DNA of 64,000 bases, taken from contig NC_062975.1 of the NCBI RefSeq assembly GCF_023078275.1, positions 248,001 to 312,000 of the forward strand. The letters are read 5' to 3'. This DNA comes from Leguminivora glycinivorella. Taxonomy: Eukaryota > Arthropoda > Insecta > Lepidoptera > Tortricidae. A program made the position numbers and the translations under genes. This document shows, piece after piece, positions 33,021-44,179 of the stretch (positions are counted from its first letter, which is position 1; every line of letters starts with the position of its first letter). The notes beneath the pieces were generated by a model, which had not been told where the DNA came from, did not search any database, and saw only the letters and a program-made list of their open reading frames with translations.

Positions 33021-33130
33021 CCAGATTTTTGAGTCTCACGGCGTTCGAATTCAGAAAATTGTCACTGTAAATAATAGGCAATTCACCGTTTTCAACCGGT
33101 ATTTTAGTGACAGTGAGACTCAAAAATCGG
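33021..33130. mobile_element. Small inverted-repeat element
   Basis: 'gatttttgagtctcac' (33023-33038) and its exact complement 'gtgagactcaaaaatc' (33113-33128). An inner pair 'gtcactgt'/'acagtgac'-type repeat lies within. ~110 bp, non-coding. Confidence 0.65.
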
Positions 33131-33250
33131 CCCCCTGGAGCTGTTGAGCTGAAGGTTAAGCTGGAGCGAGGCCACAAGGGTCGCTGAACGAGCTCGTGAA
33201 GACCCAGCGCACCTCTGGGGTGCCTTAGGACGACAACAACAACTACAAAT
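33131..33250 (+). mobile_element. Possible LINE/SINE 3' end with (AAC)n tail
   Basis: GC-rich stretch ending 'tggggtgccttaggacgac' then 'aacaacaactac'. This resembles a LINE or SINE 3' end with an AAC tail; tentative. Confidence 0.35.
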
Positions 33251-33292
33251 GAACAGCCGGTACACTCCTGTCATAAATTATTCATGATGTCA

Positions 33293-33655
33293 TTTTTTTA
33301 TACTACGTCGATGGCAAAGAAGCATACGGTCCGTCTGATGGAAAGCAGTCACCGTAACCTATGGGTGCATCAAACTCAAGGAGTGTCACATGCACGTTGC
33401 CATCCCATTAGAAACTTGTACACTCCCTTTTGCTGATGTGTTAAGTAGGTACACAGCAAAAAGGAGTGTACAAGTTCCAAGGAGGGTTCGGGTTCCGACG
33501 ACTCAAAGGACAATAGACGGAACAAGTTAGTTCCGTTCCGTAGATCCTTCCGTCACCAGCACACCGCGCCCTCGTTGAGCTCTGGCAGCCTTACTCACCG
33601 TCAGGAACACAACACTATGAGCAGGGTGTAGTGCTGTTTGGCTGCGGTCTTCTGA
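33293..33655. repeat. Repeat family A, full copy 2
   Basis: Same order as 30957-31320, including the internal hairpin and 'cctcgttgagctctggca'. The 9-bp words ATGATGTCA and TGACATCAT just outside it are complementary, not direct, so they are not a target duplication. Confidence 0.8.
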
Positions 33656-33693
33656 CATCATGACAGGTGAAAAGCTTTTAAAAATAATTATAT

Positions 33694-34553
33694 TTTCCCC
33701 TCACTATTAGCTCGGAAACACGTGTTTTGTCCTTTAATACCAGCGGGTAAAAACGCATTTTATCCACTTGTGGGTAAAGTAATTTGACCTTGAATAAAGT
33801 CAAATTAACTGCTTGAAAATTGATAAAAGTAGGTGAATCTAGTAATAAAGATGATTTACCACCTGTGGAACTACTGGAAGCAGTGATAAACGCATTTTTT
33901 GCGTTGTAGTTTCCTCGCTATAGTGAGGGGAAAAGTTTTGTGTTACACTCGGGTGCAAATGTATTTTACTTCTCGTGTGTTAAAAAACTCGCAAGTTCAG
34001 GATTCTATTCTCGAACCACTCGCTTCGCTCGTGGTCCAATTATAGAATCCTTTCACTTGCTCGTTTTTCAATTCCACACTCGGCGTTAAAATACAACTTT
34101 GCCCCCTTGTATAACAAATAACTATTTCCCCTCACTAGCTCGGAAACACGTGTTTTGTCCTTTAATACCAGCGGGTAAAAACGCATTTTATTCACTAGTG
34201 GGTAAAGTAATTTGACCTTAAATAAAGTCAAATTTACTGCTTTAAAATTGATAAAAGTAGGTGAATCTAGTAATAAAGATGATTTACCACCTGTGGAACT
34301 ACTGGAAGCAGTGATAAACGCATTTTTTGCGTTGTAGTTTCCTCGCTATAGTGAGGGGAAAAGTTTTGTGTTACACTCGGGTGCAAATGTATTTTACTTC
34401 TCGTGTGTTAAAAAACTCGCAAGTTCAGGATTCTATTCTCGAACCACTCGCTTCGCTCGTGGTCCAACTATAGAATCCTTTCACTTGCTCGTTTTTCAAT
34501 TCCACACTCGGCGTTAAAATACAACTTTGCCCCCTTGTATAACAAATAACTAT
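33694..34553. repeat. Family G1 element, tandem pair (~430-bp unit)
   Basis: Two head-to-tail copies (33694-34124; 34125-34553), almost identical, from 'tttcccctcacta' to 'ttgtataacaaataactat'. Each contains 'cctcacta' and, ~225 bp on, its inverse 'tagtgagggg', then a hairpin centred on 'cactcgcttcgctcgtgg'. A third, internally deleted copy is at 44646-44991. G2 elements (17335, 41696) share the layout but little sequence. Open frames across it are not coding. Confidence 0.85.
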
Positions 34554-35180
34554 TACTACTCGTTGTTATAAATTTATATAATCATCATAAGTAACATTTT
34601 GTGGGTGTTGTCTGAAGTTCTGAACAACGTTTTTTTTGACCCAGGGGACATCCCCTTTGATCTGCAACATTTAAAGCTGATTGTACATAATTTTGTGGTT
34701 GACGACCGATTCTCTTATGAAATGAAGTGGCAGCTAGCTATGAAGACTGGCGCCTGCGCCGTGTATTGATGACAAATGGGCGCTCGGCAACTCATATGCA
34801 AGTCAAGCAGGCAAAAACGAGGCTGGCTGTTTGCTAAACATTACCTACGACTAAGAAGACGATTCTAATACAATTTTTTTTAAAAGGAATAAGATAGAAA
34901 ATAAAGTGTTTTATTTTCTCAAAGGGCTGTTCAAGTGGTCACGTCTGCCGCATGCATCCTGACGGATGGGCCAGTGTAGCTACCAATAGGATGCCAGAAA
35001 TGCGGCATGCCCAGGAGATCTAGCAGGCATGAAGGGCTGTTTGAACTCACTAGTGTTAGCATTTTCAATTATGTACCTAATTATTTTAATGTTTGTAAGT
35101 AAAGTGTGTTATTATTACCAACATAAGAATCCCGAAACGTGGATAGATTATAACAGGCCTTTGCATCTATAACAGATGAT
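34554..35180. other. No gene recognised
   Basis: Short direct and inverted words ('gaagggctgttcaagtgg', 'gaagggctgtttgaactc') suggest an old MITE at about 34918-35050. Nothing codes. Confidence 0.35.
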
Positions 35181-35552
35181 TCAAGCAGCATCCTTGCGAC
35201 ACTTACGTTCGTGGCTGTATAGCCCAATTCGAGAGAGGATCCCTCGTCCGCACACACGGCAGGTGTATGCTCCCCCAGATGGGCGGGGGTTAGAGGCCTG
35301 CTCGTGACGCCTCATGCGTTTATCATTCAAGGAGGAGAACCAGTCGTCGTGCTTGGATTTACCGTCATGGACAACACGGCGCCACGTGGGTCGGTCTTCG
35401 GCCAGTCGTTGCCACTGGTTGCATGGAATATCAAATGTGACCATGTCACGCTTCACGCAATCTTTAAAGCGCAGCATTGGCCGTCCGACCGGTCTTTTTG
35501 CATCTGCAACCTCTCCCAGCAGGATTCGACGTGGTAAACGAGACTGCTCCTG
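35181..35552 (-). pseudogene. LINE ORF2 C-terminal fragment with zinc finger
   Basis: Minus-strand reading: 'RLPRRILLGEVADAKRPVGR', then 'MLRFKDCVKRDMVTFDI', 'WQRLAEDRPTWRRVVHDGKS' and a terminal finger 'CRVCGRGILSRIGLYSHERK' plus Cys (C-x2-C-x13-H-x4-C). This is the C-terminal signature of a group of animal non-LTR reverse transcriptases ('G.P..RFKD..KRD....DI....W..LA.DR..WR'). Upstream sequence loses the frame and carries stops. No RT catalytic motif remains, so it is a 5'-truncated relic. Confidence 0.75.
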
Positions 35553-36040
35553 GATAGATTAACACTTGCACATTTATCTCTAAAAGCGATTTTTCGACCA
35601 GTCTTGGTTTACAGAGTCATGAGAAATTTGCTAGCGTCAAGTTCTTGAGGTTTTCGAATCGAAGCATGTCACGTTTACCAACTGCAAGGCTACTCATATC
35701 GCTCCCATAACGCTCCGCCGTTCTCAAATAGGCCCCTGACGTGTGTCGGCCGTGGCAGAATGTGAAATAGGGCCGCATAAGCCGCATTCCGCTCTAAAAG
35801 GCAATAATAGACATGAATGGAGTCCACTCGTCAGTAACGAAGATGATCGCGTCAACCAGTTTTTAGCGCACGCAAAAATGATGTTTATGTGGAATCACAT
35901 CGATCAACATCTCCGCATTTGTATGAGAAATTGATCGTTAGTAGGTATATATACAGAAACCAAACTAGTGTCTTAACTCTTCCTGTTATAGAGTTGTTCA
36001 AAAAGTGTATTTTTGAACTAGTCACTCTACTAGCTATTAT
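35553..36040. other. No gene; possible degraded upstream part of the LINE relic
   Basis: Minus-strand bits such as 'RYGSDMSSLAVGKRDMLRFE' hint at decayed RT sequence, but frames are broken and the match is weak. Confidence 0.3.
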
Positions 36041-36360
36041 AAGCGCTGGTGGTCTAGCGGTAAGAGCGTGCTACTTTCAATCCAGAGGTCGCGGGTTCGA
36101 ACCCCGGCGCATATACCAATGAGTTTTTCGGAACTTATGTGCGAAATGACATTTGATATTTGCCAGTCGCTTTTCGGTGAAGGAAAACATCGTGAGGAAA
36201 CCGGAATAATTCCAATAAGGCCTAGTTACCCTTTGGATTGGAAGGTATCTGACCTTCCAAGGCAGTCGCTCTCGTAAAACTAGTGCCTACACCAAATCTT
36301 GGGATTATTTGTCACAGCTGACCCCAGGGTCCCATGAGTTGCGGCAAATGCCGGGATCAG
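36041..36360 (+). mobile_element. tRNA-derived SINE, copy 3
   Basis: Plus orientation: 'aagcgctggtggtctagcgg', then B box 'gggttcgaaccccggcgc', then the body 'gccagtcgcttttcggtg' to 'ggcaaatgccgggatca'. Flanks 'gtcactctactagctattat' and 'gtcactctgctattatac' look like a target duplication with a small indel. Small open frames over it are not genes. Confidence 0.85.
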
Positions 36361-36438
36361 GTCACTCTGCTATTATACTATAAACTTGAAGGGGGCGCCA
36401 CAAGCCTTCGGAAATTGTCATATACTTGGAATTCTCAA

Positions 36439-36560
36439 CCGTGACCCACCGTGACCCGTTGGTCGAACGGTTTAGGCATCCGTCCGCTAAACAGAGGACG
36501 CTGATTCGTTTCTCGGGACACTTGGAGGCCTTGGTCGACTTTCAAGTAACGTAAAAGTTT
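36439..36560 (+). mobile_element. tRNA-like SINE head, degraded
   Basis: 'gttggtcgaacggtttagg' resembles an A box and 'gctgattcgtttctcggg' a weak B box ~50 nt later. A leucine/serine-type long variable region could fit, but the T loop is poor. Probably a SINE relic, not a tRNA gene. Confidence 0.45.
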
Positions 36561-37543
36561 CGATACGCCTCTTCTAATATGAGAATTTGTAGGTAGGTAC
36601 ATAAGTTGGAGTATGTTCACCAATTTATAGATTTCAGAAGAAGTAAGTCTTCGCCGCGCAAGCCTCGGCGCCGGCGCACCCATCCACTACTCGGAACCAA
36701 CTACATAGTCATTACAAACGCAGATACAATAGAAATAGAGACTGCTAACCAGTCCATCGCTTCTTAGTCTACCTAGTCTGCTTAGAATGCTTAGTCCATC
36801 GCTTTTACCCATAGCCTGGTTCATTTTAGATTCCATCCACTCTCAAAATTGTAAAGGCAGCATCCGCTCGGTGTATGTATATCTAATTGTATATATTGTA
36901 CATACAGTTTTACCTTACATTTCATTAAAGTGTCAAAATGGATTCTACGTACGTGTGCTGTTCATTCGGCGGTTGCTTCCATTACCTAGTATGTATCAGA
37001 AAACTGTCTCTTTGTGAAGAATCTCGACCAACACTGGGTAGCTCGATCAGTAAGATGCAAAAGGCGTAGGCGGTACTCTTCGTTATGGCGTGTAACGTCG
37101 CCATCGGTCAGGTCTTTAAAACCACAGACATGGATTAAGTAAACATTGTGGACAATCAATTTTCTCAAACGAGCGTATTAATTACTCTTTCGTAAGTCTT
37201 TCTTTTCTTTGAATCAAAAGCTGTGTCACAAGTCCCAAATCCGTCGTTTCTAAAAAACAAAATGCGCCACGAACTGCCAGTCCTTATTCTTATTACTAGC
37301 ATGTCTCTGTCACTAGAGCAAAAACCAAGGAAATTTAGCTAGTTCTTCCCGTGCGGGTTTTTCGCATGGTCGTCCGGCGCGCGCCCGCCGTTCTCCTAAA
37401 TGCACAAGGCGAGCTACTTGCTGATTATGGTCGCGGCCTCTGCGCTTATACGACGATAGGATACTACATGCCTACATACTTTATAATTAGACGTAGGGAT
37501 CACCCATGCCGCTTGTGTATTTTTCAATATATAGTGTATTTTT
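36561..37543. other. No gene recognised
   Basis: Mixed AT-rich sequence; no repeat or protein motif identified. Confidence 0.4.
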
Positions 37544-38350
37544 AACCGACTTCAAAAAAGGAGGAGGTTCTCAATTCGACTGAATGTTTTTTTTTTTATT
37601 TTTTATTTTTTTTTTGTATGTATGTTACTCGATATCTCCGAGAATCGTGGACCGATTTTCAAAATTTTTTTTTGATCGAACGGGTATAACCCCGAGATGG
37701 TCCCATTGGCACCAAGTCAGGGTCTGATGATGGGATCTTGGAGAAATCGAGGGAACTCTTCAAATGTTATAGGCACATGTAATGTTTTTAGTGTATTTTT
37801 CAAAGGTACACCAGTATTTACGCCTGACGGTAGTAATTTTTTGTGGCTGAGCTGATGATGGAAGGTCAACTCCTCAATGGTTAGGAGTTAAAGGATAATT
37901 CTTTCACTACTGTACATATATTCGGACTGATACATACATATAATATCACTAGGAACCACTAAAAATCAACAAATAAATTAACTTTTTAACAAAAAATTAA
38001 ACCGCCTTCAAAAATAAGCGCGTTACAAAACACGGAGAAACTAAAAAGCAAAAAATAATAAACCTTTGAATTCAGATTTCTTATCGTATTGCAATAATCT
38101 AAACATCCAAATTATAAACAAATCAATTATTTTTGGAGTCGGTACCAGCCTGTGTATGGTTGGGTGGGGCAAACAGGCAATAGCAAGGCGACGAACAGGT
38201 CTGGTACCGACTACAAATATAATTGATTTGTTTTATAATTTGGATGTTTAGATTATTGCAATACGATAAGAAATCTGAATTCAAAGGTTTATTATTTTTT
38301 GCTTTTTAGTTTCTCCGTGTTTTGTAACGCGCTTATTTTTGAAGGCGGTT
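37544..38350. mobile_element. 'AACCGACTTCAAAA' family element
   Basis: Left end AACCGACTTCAAAAAAGGAG and right end complement 'tttttgaaggcggtt' (one mismatch over 15 bp). I recognise the left ~150 bp ('ctcgatatctccgagaatcg', 'gaccgattttcaaaattt') as a very common lepidopteran repeat. Flanks share 'ttcaatatatagtgtatttt' (37523-37543) and a version with one extra TA (38376-38398). These could be a long target duplication or part of the family. No ORF. Confidence 0.65.
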
Positions 38351-38376
38351 TTATTTTTTGTTAAAAAGTTAATTTT
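37975..38376. repeat. Long inverted repeat, ~175-bp arms
   Basis: Left arm 37975-38148 and right arm 38201-38376 are near-perfect complements (a handful of mismatches or indels), separated by a 52-nt spacer. Arms run from 'aaattaactttttaac' to 'gtcggtaccag'. Transcription across it would give a ~175-bp duplex. Confidence 0.9.
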
Positions 38377-40404
38377 TCAATATATATAGTGTATTTTTCA
38401 AGCAGGTGTACGGTTGAAAAAAAACTGTTTTTTTTTCTGGCTTGAAAAAAAATATGGCAAAACGGTGAAAAAAAAAACAAGTTTTTTTTTTGGGGTATGT
38501 TTTTTTTCTAAAGTATGAAATCTCTAAATTTGCAAAGCATTTAATACTTTTATACGGTTTTTTAGACTTTATGTGAACTATTAAACGAATTTAATCAAAG
38601 AACTTTAATGTCTGGTCTTATAAAAGTAACATTTACGAAATCTGTAGTTGGTAGTTATCACTATTTACTGTTGACAACACCACCGCCTCTCCACGCTGCA
38701 CGCCGCATCGGGGATTCCCCAATAAACGTCTATATACTGAATGTTAATCGAATTAAAATGTACGTTATTGTTATTGAAACACGTTACTCACGAAAAACCG
38801 TTATTGTCGACTTATTTGTTCATCTGAAAAAAAAAGCATATTTAGAAAAAAAACAATGGTGCTCGGTTTTCTTTCATGTTTTGTTTTTATAAATCTGAAA
38901 AAAACATTTTTTTTTTATTTTCAACCCTAAGCAGGTGGCAATGGTGGCATATACGAATGCTCTTACCTATTACCCCTTATCCTTAGGCCACTGCCTCAAG
39001 AAGATTTCAGCTCCCTCTCAACTCAATAGGAGGAAGATATTATGGGACCGCGGTAACAAAGAAGTTTGCATCTCACACTTATTCGTAGTCATCGTTTTTC
39101 ATTAAGCCTGATGCAAATATTATCAAGTAAATTTTTGAAAAAACCTGCCCTGTGGATTTTTTTGATGAGTTTGGTACACTTTGTACCTAATAGTATTATA
39201 GGTAATAAAAAGTTAGATGTTTCTTTTTAATTTCTGCATTGAAATAGAAAATTCTTAAAGTAAAATTTTTCACCCGAGCCTTGTGTGTTAAGTTAACGAG
39301 TGTTCTGGTGTACCTACTCTTAAACGTCAGATAACTTAAACCAAGCAGTTCTAGTTACTCTCAATAAGATCATTTCCCAACAGTTAAGTGATCTCCAGTC
39401 CTGTCACGACTCAATACCAGTTCTGCCTATAAATATTCAGCCAGCGGGAGCCGGGCAAAAACCCACAAAACAACTCAATATTCATAGACTCTCACTTAGC
39501 TTCGTCGGGCTCGATAACTGTGAAAAATTGACCTAACTGAGCAAATTGAGTGCACCCTGTACATCTGCCAATCAAATCAGCGCGCCACAGTTTACTTAAA
39601 TCTGTATGGAACATTTTGGAAACTGGTTGCTCTTTAGGATCTTATTACTGAATATTGTTAGTCTGTGAGTGTATTGAGTCTGAAGCACGAGTTACAGCTT
39701 ACAAAAGACCTTATGAGAGCGTTTGAAAACTGCTGTTTAATATGCGATTACTTAGTAAATTTTATTAGTCTGTGGCATAGGGAAATTTGCCAATCATATT
39801 CTACAGCTCATGGAAATATTTCTGAAGGGGCTTAATATAAACTGCAAATATCAATTGTGTTATGTTATAGATTGCTATTCCTCTGTGGCATTTTTTCACG
39901 TCCCAACAGTATGCCACAGTTTACAAAAGTTCTACTGAAGATATTTTGGAGCTGTTGGTATCTATGAACATTGTTATAGGTTGTTGCTAGCCTGTGTGCG
40001 CGACCGAGAAGGGCGTGGCTGTTAATTGATCGGTGGGAGAGCCGCAGCGTTTCAGAGATAATTTGCTTTCAGACATTTTGTGCTTTGATATTTGGACTGA
40101 CTTCACAAGACAGGCCTAGCCTAGTGTGGTGGTCAAAGGTAAAATACTTGTAACACTTTTTGGCAAATAAACTATTTTTATTTTATTTATTTATTTTAAA
40201 GGTCACACGGGCTTAGGCCTACGGGGCCAGTGATATTGCCATTATATGTGTTATAACCGTTATTTATTATTCTATGGTTATAACTAAATTACACTTCTTG
40301 ATGTTAGTGCGAACCACGTTCGAGCTAATTATTAAAATGTAAATAACAGGCAGGCTAAATAACATACTTACGAATTACGCTAAAAACAATGAGCTGCTTC
40401 AAAG
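38377..40404. other. No gene; low-complexity and a diverged internal duplication
   Basis: 38410-38520 and 38820-38930 are rich in poly(A)/poly(T). 39584-39680 and 39912-40000 share ordered words ('gccacagttta', 'atattttgga', 'attgttagtctgtg'-type), suggesting a decayed duplication ~330 bp apart. No coding evidence. Confidence 0.4.
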
Positions 40405-40475
40405 CAATAATCAATCAATCAATCAATCAATATTTATTTGCAAAAATGTAGTATTACAGTGAGATCTTAAGTGTA
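40405..40475 (-). mobile_element. LINE 3' end with (AATC)n tail
   Basis: Five AATC units followed by 'aatatttatttgcaaaaatg' reads in reverse as a LINE 3' UTR and tail. Confidence 0.4.
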
Positions 40476-40799
40476 AGTATACAAAAAGTGCGTACATTCT
40501 ACTTGAATAAGCATGCAAATTTTACTTATAAGCTACTTATTAATTAAGCTATTCTAATAGCGTATGCTAAAACTTATTGCATACCGATATAAATGCCTCT
40601 TTTTTATTAAAAAAAAGCTTAATTAATGACGCAGAACGAAGCTGACGATAAGTGGACAACTCTACATTTTAATTAATTTAATACATTTATTCATATTATG
40701 TCAACCGTGGCAGACTTCGTCGTAACCACGACTATGTATTTATAGTATTTATTAATGGCAACTTACAGTGGATAATATGGCGCTGAGGGAATCTGCGTA

Positions 40800-40925
40800 C
40801 ATCTACAAAGAAATTCCAAGGTGTATGTGAAGCCCCCAATCTGCATTAGGCTGGCGTGGGGACTTATCGCGAACCCTCTCACTCGTGAGAGGAGGCCTGT
40901 GCCCAGCTGTGACTATGTAAAATAT
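40800..40925. repeat. Lepidopteran repeat with 'aagcccccaatctgcatt'
   Basis: 'aggctggcgtggggactt' and 'ctctcactcgtgagaggagg' form a segment I recognise as the common 3' end of a lepidopteran SINE/LINE. Single copy in this window. Confidence 0.5.
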
Positions 40926-40948
40926 TAATTAGTTATATTGTTTTAATC

Positions 40949-41075
40949 GACTTCTACGACACCCACGGGAAGAAAGGGGGTGGTGAAATTCTTAACCCTT
41001 CACCACACGGGGCTTAGTAGTTCATATGCTCTGCCTACCCCTTTATAGGATACAGGCGTGATTATATGTATGTAT
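40949..41075. repeat. Repeat family C, reverse copy
   Basis: 'cgacttctacgacaccc' then 'tggtgaaattcttaaccc', followed by the reverse of the 'cacgcctgtatcc' end. This is deleted for the central part present at 16487-16720. Confidence 0.7.
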
Positions 41076-41372
41076 TGTTTTAATATAGCGCTATATTATT
41101 TTTCTTATAATTTAAAATACCTACTCGTGTAATTATTGTAAGTATCGCTAGCAGACGTTTTTGTTATGACAAAAATTAAAATCCCCAGAAATACCTAGTA
41201 GTGACGCCCTCTACGCAATATTGCGTATTACCTAAGTAATAATGGGACGAGACCCATTTAACAAAATAGTAAAAATGCCTGTAAAGTGTCACCAATACGT
41301 GAAGGCAGGATAATGACTCAATGGCTGACGTTTCCGCGTCACCTGCCGCCATATGCGCCTGCGCAGGGTACG

Positions 41373-41480
41373 TAGCCAAACGTACAAAAGCTCACGCTCA
41401 CGCTATCTCTATCGCTCTTCCTTATGGGCGCGACAGAGCGCGACTGCGTTTCGACCGGCGTGTAGCGTCAAGTGATTGTC
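41373..41480. mobile_element. MITE family B, partial
   Basis: 'cgtagccaaacgtacaaaag' then 'atctctatcgctcttcc' and 'ggcgtgtagcgtcaagtg'. One arm plus centre. The centre is shared with 61168-61262. Confidence 0.6.
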
Positions 41481-41695
41481 ATTTCGGCTTTCGCTAGGCC
41501 GGCAGGAATGTACGGAATGCGATATTTTTCTGTCACGCCGGAATTTCGGAGTTCCGGTGAGGATGAGATAATCATTAGAGTTTGAGGCGTGGTATTGAAC
41601 GTTGGTAATGAATTAATGAGGTGCTTGGGGTGAAATGTGATAAGGGCTCAAAGGGCAACGGAAATTCAAAAGTACCTAAAGATGAAGTGAAAAAG

Positions 41696-42134
41696 TTTTT
41701 TCACCACACCAACTGGTAAAGGCTTTCTTTGCTATTCGAAAACAGATAGCAAAATTGCATTTTATCCACAAGGGGGCAAAGTAATTTCATACAAATTTTA
41801 ACTCGATGTTTTAATCTGGCTGCTAGATTTTACCTATAAATGATGATTTTGAATCATAAATATTGAATAAATTGATGGATTTGATTAATTTTGATGTTTA
41901 ATAGTCAGTATTTTGTTCGTATTGGTGTGGTGAAAAATGTTGTGTTTCACTCGGTGGCAAAGTTTGTTTAACCTTCGTGCCTTGATACCCTCGCAACGCT
42001 CAAGATTCCACTTTTTGAACCACTCGCTACGCTCGCGGTTCAATATTGGAATCTTTTGCTTGCTCGGGTATCAATATTGGCACGTGCGTTTAAACAACTA
42101 CTTTGCCCCCTTGTAAAACAAATAACTATTTTTT
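41696..42134 (+). mobile_element. Family G2 element, intact copy
   Basis: Starts 'ttttttcaccacaccaact' and ends 'gcccccttgtaaaacaaat'. It holds inverted partners of both ends internally ('ttggtgtggtgaaaa' at about 41920 and 'caagggggcaaagta' at about 41770), giving order a-b-a'-b'. A hairpin at 42002-42055 centres on 'cactcgctacgctcgcgg'. 439 bp, no ORF. Confidence 0.85.
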
Positions 42135-42169
42135 TACGTCTAGAGCGGTTTATTTAGTGACCCTGCTTA

Positions 42170-42285
42170 GTGCGTTTTCATGTCGGATCGATATCCCATA
42201 TATTTAGGCCGCTATCTTTGATTTTTGCCTTTGATATCCTTCCTACGTCCGATATCGGATAGGATAATGTGAAAACGCACTTACA
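42170..42285. mobile_element. MITE, CCGATATCGG family, copy 3
   Basis: Ends 'agtgcgttttcatgtcggat' and 'ataatgtgaaaacgcact'. CCGATATCGG is near the right end. ~116 bp. Confidence 0.8.
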
Positions 42286-42980
42286 ATTCCACGATTTGAG
42301 GAAAAACGCGTTTGGGTAATTGAAACATATGACTCATAGTTTGCAAATGCAATGTCTCTCGTAGGTACAAGCAGTACAACCCCATATCACTCTTTTAGAT
42401 TCTCAACTTGCCGAATACCGAATATTTACCGAATATTGGGCCCATCTCTAGTTTAATTGAACATAATTATTTACATTAGGGTGTGTTCGCTTTAATAACC
42501 CTCCGGGGGTTTTTGTTTCCCGTTAAAGTTGCTTTCAAAGGGTGCCTCATGTTACCCTCTTGTGCCGCCATATTTGTAATTCTACAAATTAAATAATCAA
42601 ATTACTTAGTAGCTTAGAAATACGTTAAGAAGTAACGGGTGTCGTATTTGATAGTGACCTAATAAACTTGGCTGAGGACCTAGAAAATTGGCGTCAACTC
42701 TAGTGACATATTATGAAAAACTATATTGTGGTATATCTCGTAGATGGCACCACTGGTACCATCATACAAATTTGTAACTTGATCATCCATTTGGATGATT
42801 AGAAAAAATAAAAAGGAATAGGTAGGGCACACATTGAGCCTTTTGAAAACAAAAAATGTTTCAAAAATGTTTAATCTTTAGCTCCATCCTTTCTGCCCTA
42901 AACATGACTAATTGATATCTAAATTAAATACCTACCTACCTATAGTACATATAGAATTTATAAGGTTAAATAATGTGTGT
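42286..42980. other. No gene recognised
   Basis: 42404-42450 ('ccgaatatttaccgaatatt', 'gggcccatctctag') resembles one end of a hAT-type element with a '...GATGGGC' terminus, but I do not see its partner. The rest is AT-rich. Confidence 0.35.
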
Positions 42981-43073
42981 AAACATAATGAGGTAAGTAG
43001 ATACCTAATAAATGTTACACATTAAAAAAATATTGTTACATATTTATTAGGTACCTACTTACCTCATTATGTT
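42981..43073. repeat. Palindrome with ~40-bp arms
   Basis: 'aaacataatgaggtaagtag' (42981 on) pairs with 'ctacttacctcattatgttt' (ending 43073). Arms are 39-41 nt with one substitution and a 2-nt indel, and the loop is 13 nt. The structure could be a MITE or a hairpin RNA source. Confidence 0.8.
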
Positions 43074-43984
43074 TTATTAGGTTATGTACTACCCTCGTGC
43101 GCCCGCGCCGCCGTCGGCAACATCAATCGCCCCGCCCCACCCCGCTCCCGCCCCCTCCCCCGCACAAGGGCTGCCGATTCCAATAAATCTTCATTTGCAC
43201 CACATTTCCACCACCGACGTGACAGACTACATTTATTTTGATTTTTTTAGGCGGGTAAGATTTGTTTAGTTAAGAATCCTTTACTGCACTGGTAGAAAAT
43301 TGCATAGATTTCAACCTGTGGGCACTGGGCACAGGCTCTGACCACAATCTTATCTTGAGGATCTTTTTTAGAATTTATTTTGATCTTAATTAGTTAGTTT
43401 GTAGGTAGGTATATACTGTAGATATTTGGTCCATGTTATGATGTTATGTACACACAGTACCGAGCCTGCTTACACTACAAATCTTCATCAGTAGGTGCAA
43501 AGGCCAATATCTAGGTCCACAGTCCACGCAGAGCGAGCCACGCACGTCAAGAGGCAATTTCCTCGCGCGGCAAAAGTCTCTGTTATATAAACAGCCCAGT
43601 GTGGGAGCACATAAGGCCATTTCTACGTTTTCTGCGTGAGCACATATTGCAGAGCGACGTGCCTCGCTCTGTGTGGACCAAGCTAATGATGATGATTCCG
43701 GTCTTGTTCAGTTGGCTTGTTGCCGGCCAGCCCTGGATGTCCTTCAAACGCCGCCAAAGGGCCAAAGACAATAACGCGGTGGCTTTAATTAAAAAAGCGC
43801 AGATTGACGTTTCTTGCGGCTGCCGGAATCGTCCTGGAATGTCGTGCCGGGCCTGCCGACGCAAAAACCAGACCAGTGCGCTATGGGCTAGAATTATTTG
43901 ACGGTTAGTTCCAAACTGTAATCACGAAATTTAATATATAAATTACTAAATGTAAATATGCCGTGTGCAGAATAAGTAGGTACG
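43074..43984. other. No gene; GC-rich patch after a palindrome
   Basis: 43084-43175 is strongly pyrimidine-rich and GC-rich ('gccccctcccccgcacaag') with no repeat match. It could be regulatory. The remaining sequence and two overlapping ~95-codon frames near 43590-43900 show no domain. Confidence 0.35.
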
Positions 43985-44179
43985 CTCACGGACTTTAATT
44001 GTTGAGCCATTCGCGGAGGCTAATAATTTTGTCATGTCATATGCTCATGCGCGGATCCAGGGGGGGGGGGCGGGTCATAGGGGTCATGACCCCCCTGGAG
44101 CCTAGGTTGGCCATACAAATAGACCACGTGAGTCCAATATAAAATGGGATACAAGTGAATCAACAATTAAAGTCCGTGA
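43985..44179. mobile_element. MITE with CACGGACTTTAATTG ends, containing repeat F
   Basis: 'ctcacggactttaattgttg' and complement 'caacaattaaagtccgtgac' bound ~195 bp. Inside is repeat F: a poly(G) run, 'cctggagcctaggttggcc' and 'atacaaatagaccacgtga'. An inverted copy of F is at 47163-47275. Confidence 0.7.

Noticed and set aside
33281..33665. 9-bp target duplication around repeat A
   Set aside because: ATGATGTCA and TGACATCAT are inverted relative to each other, not direct repeats.
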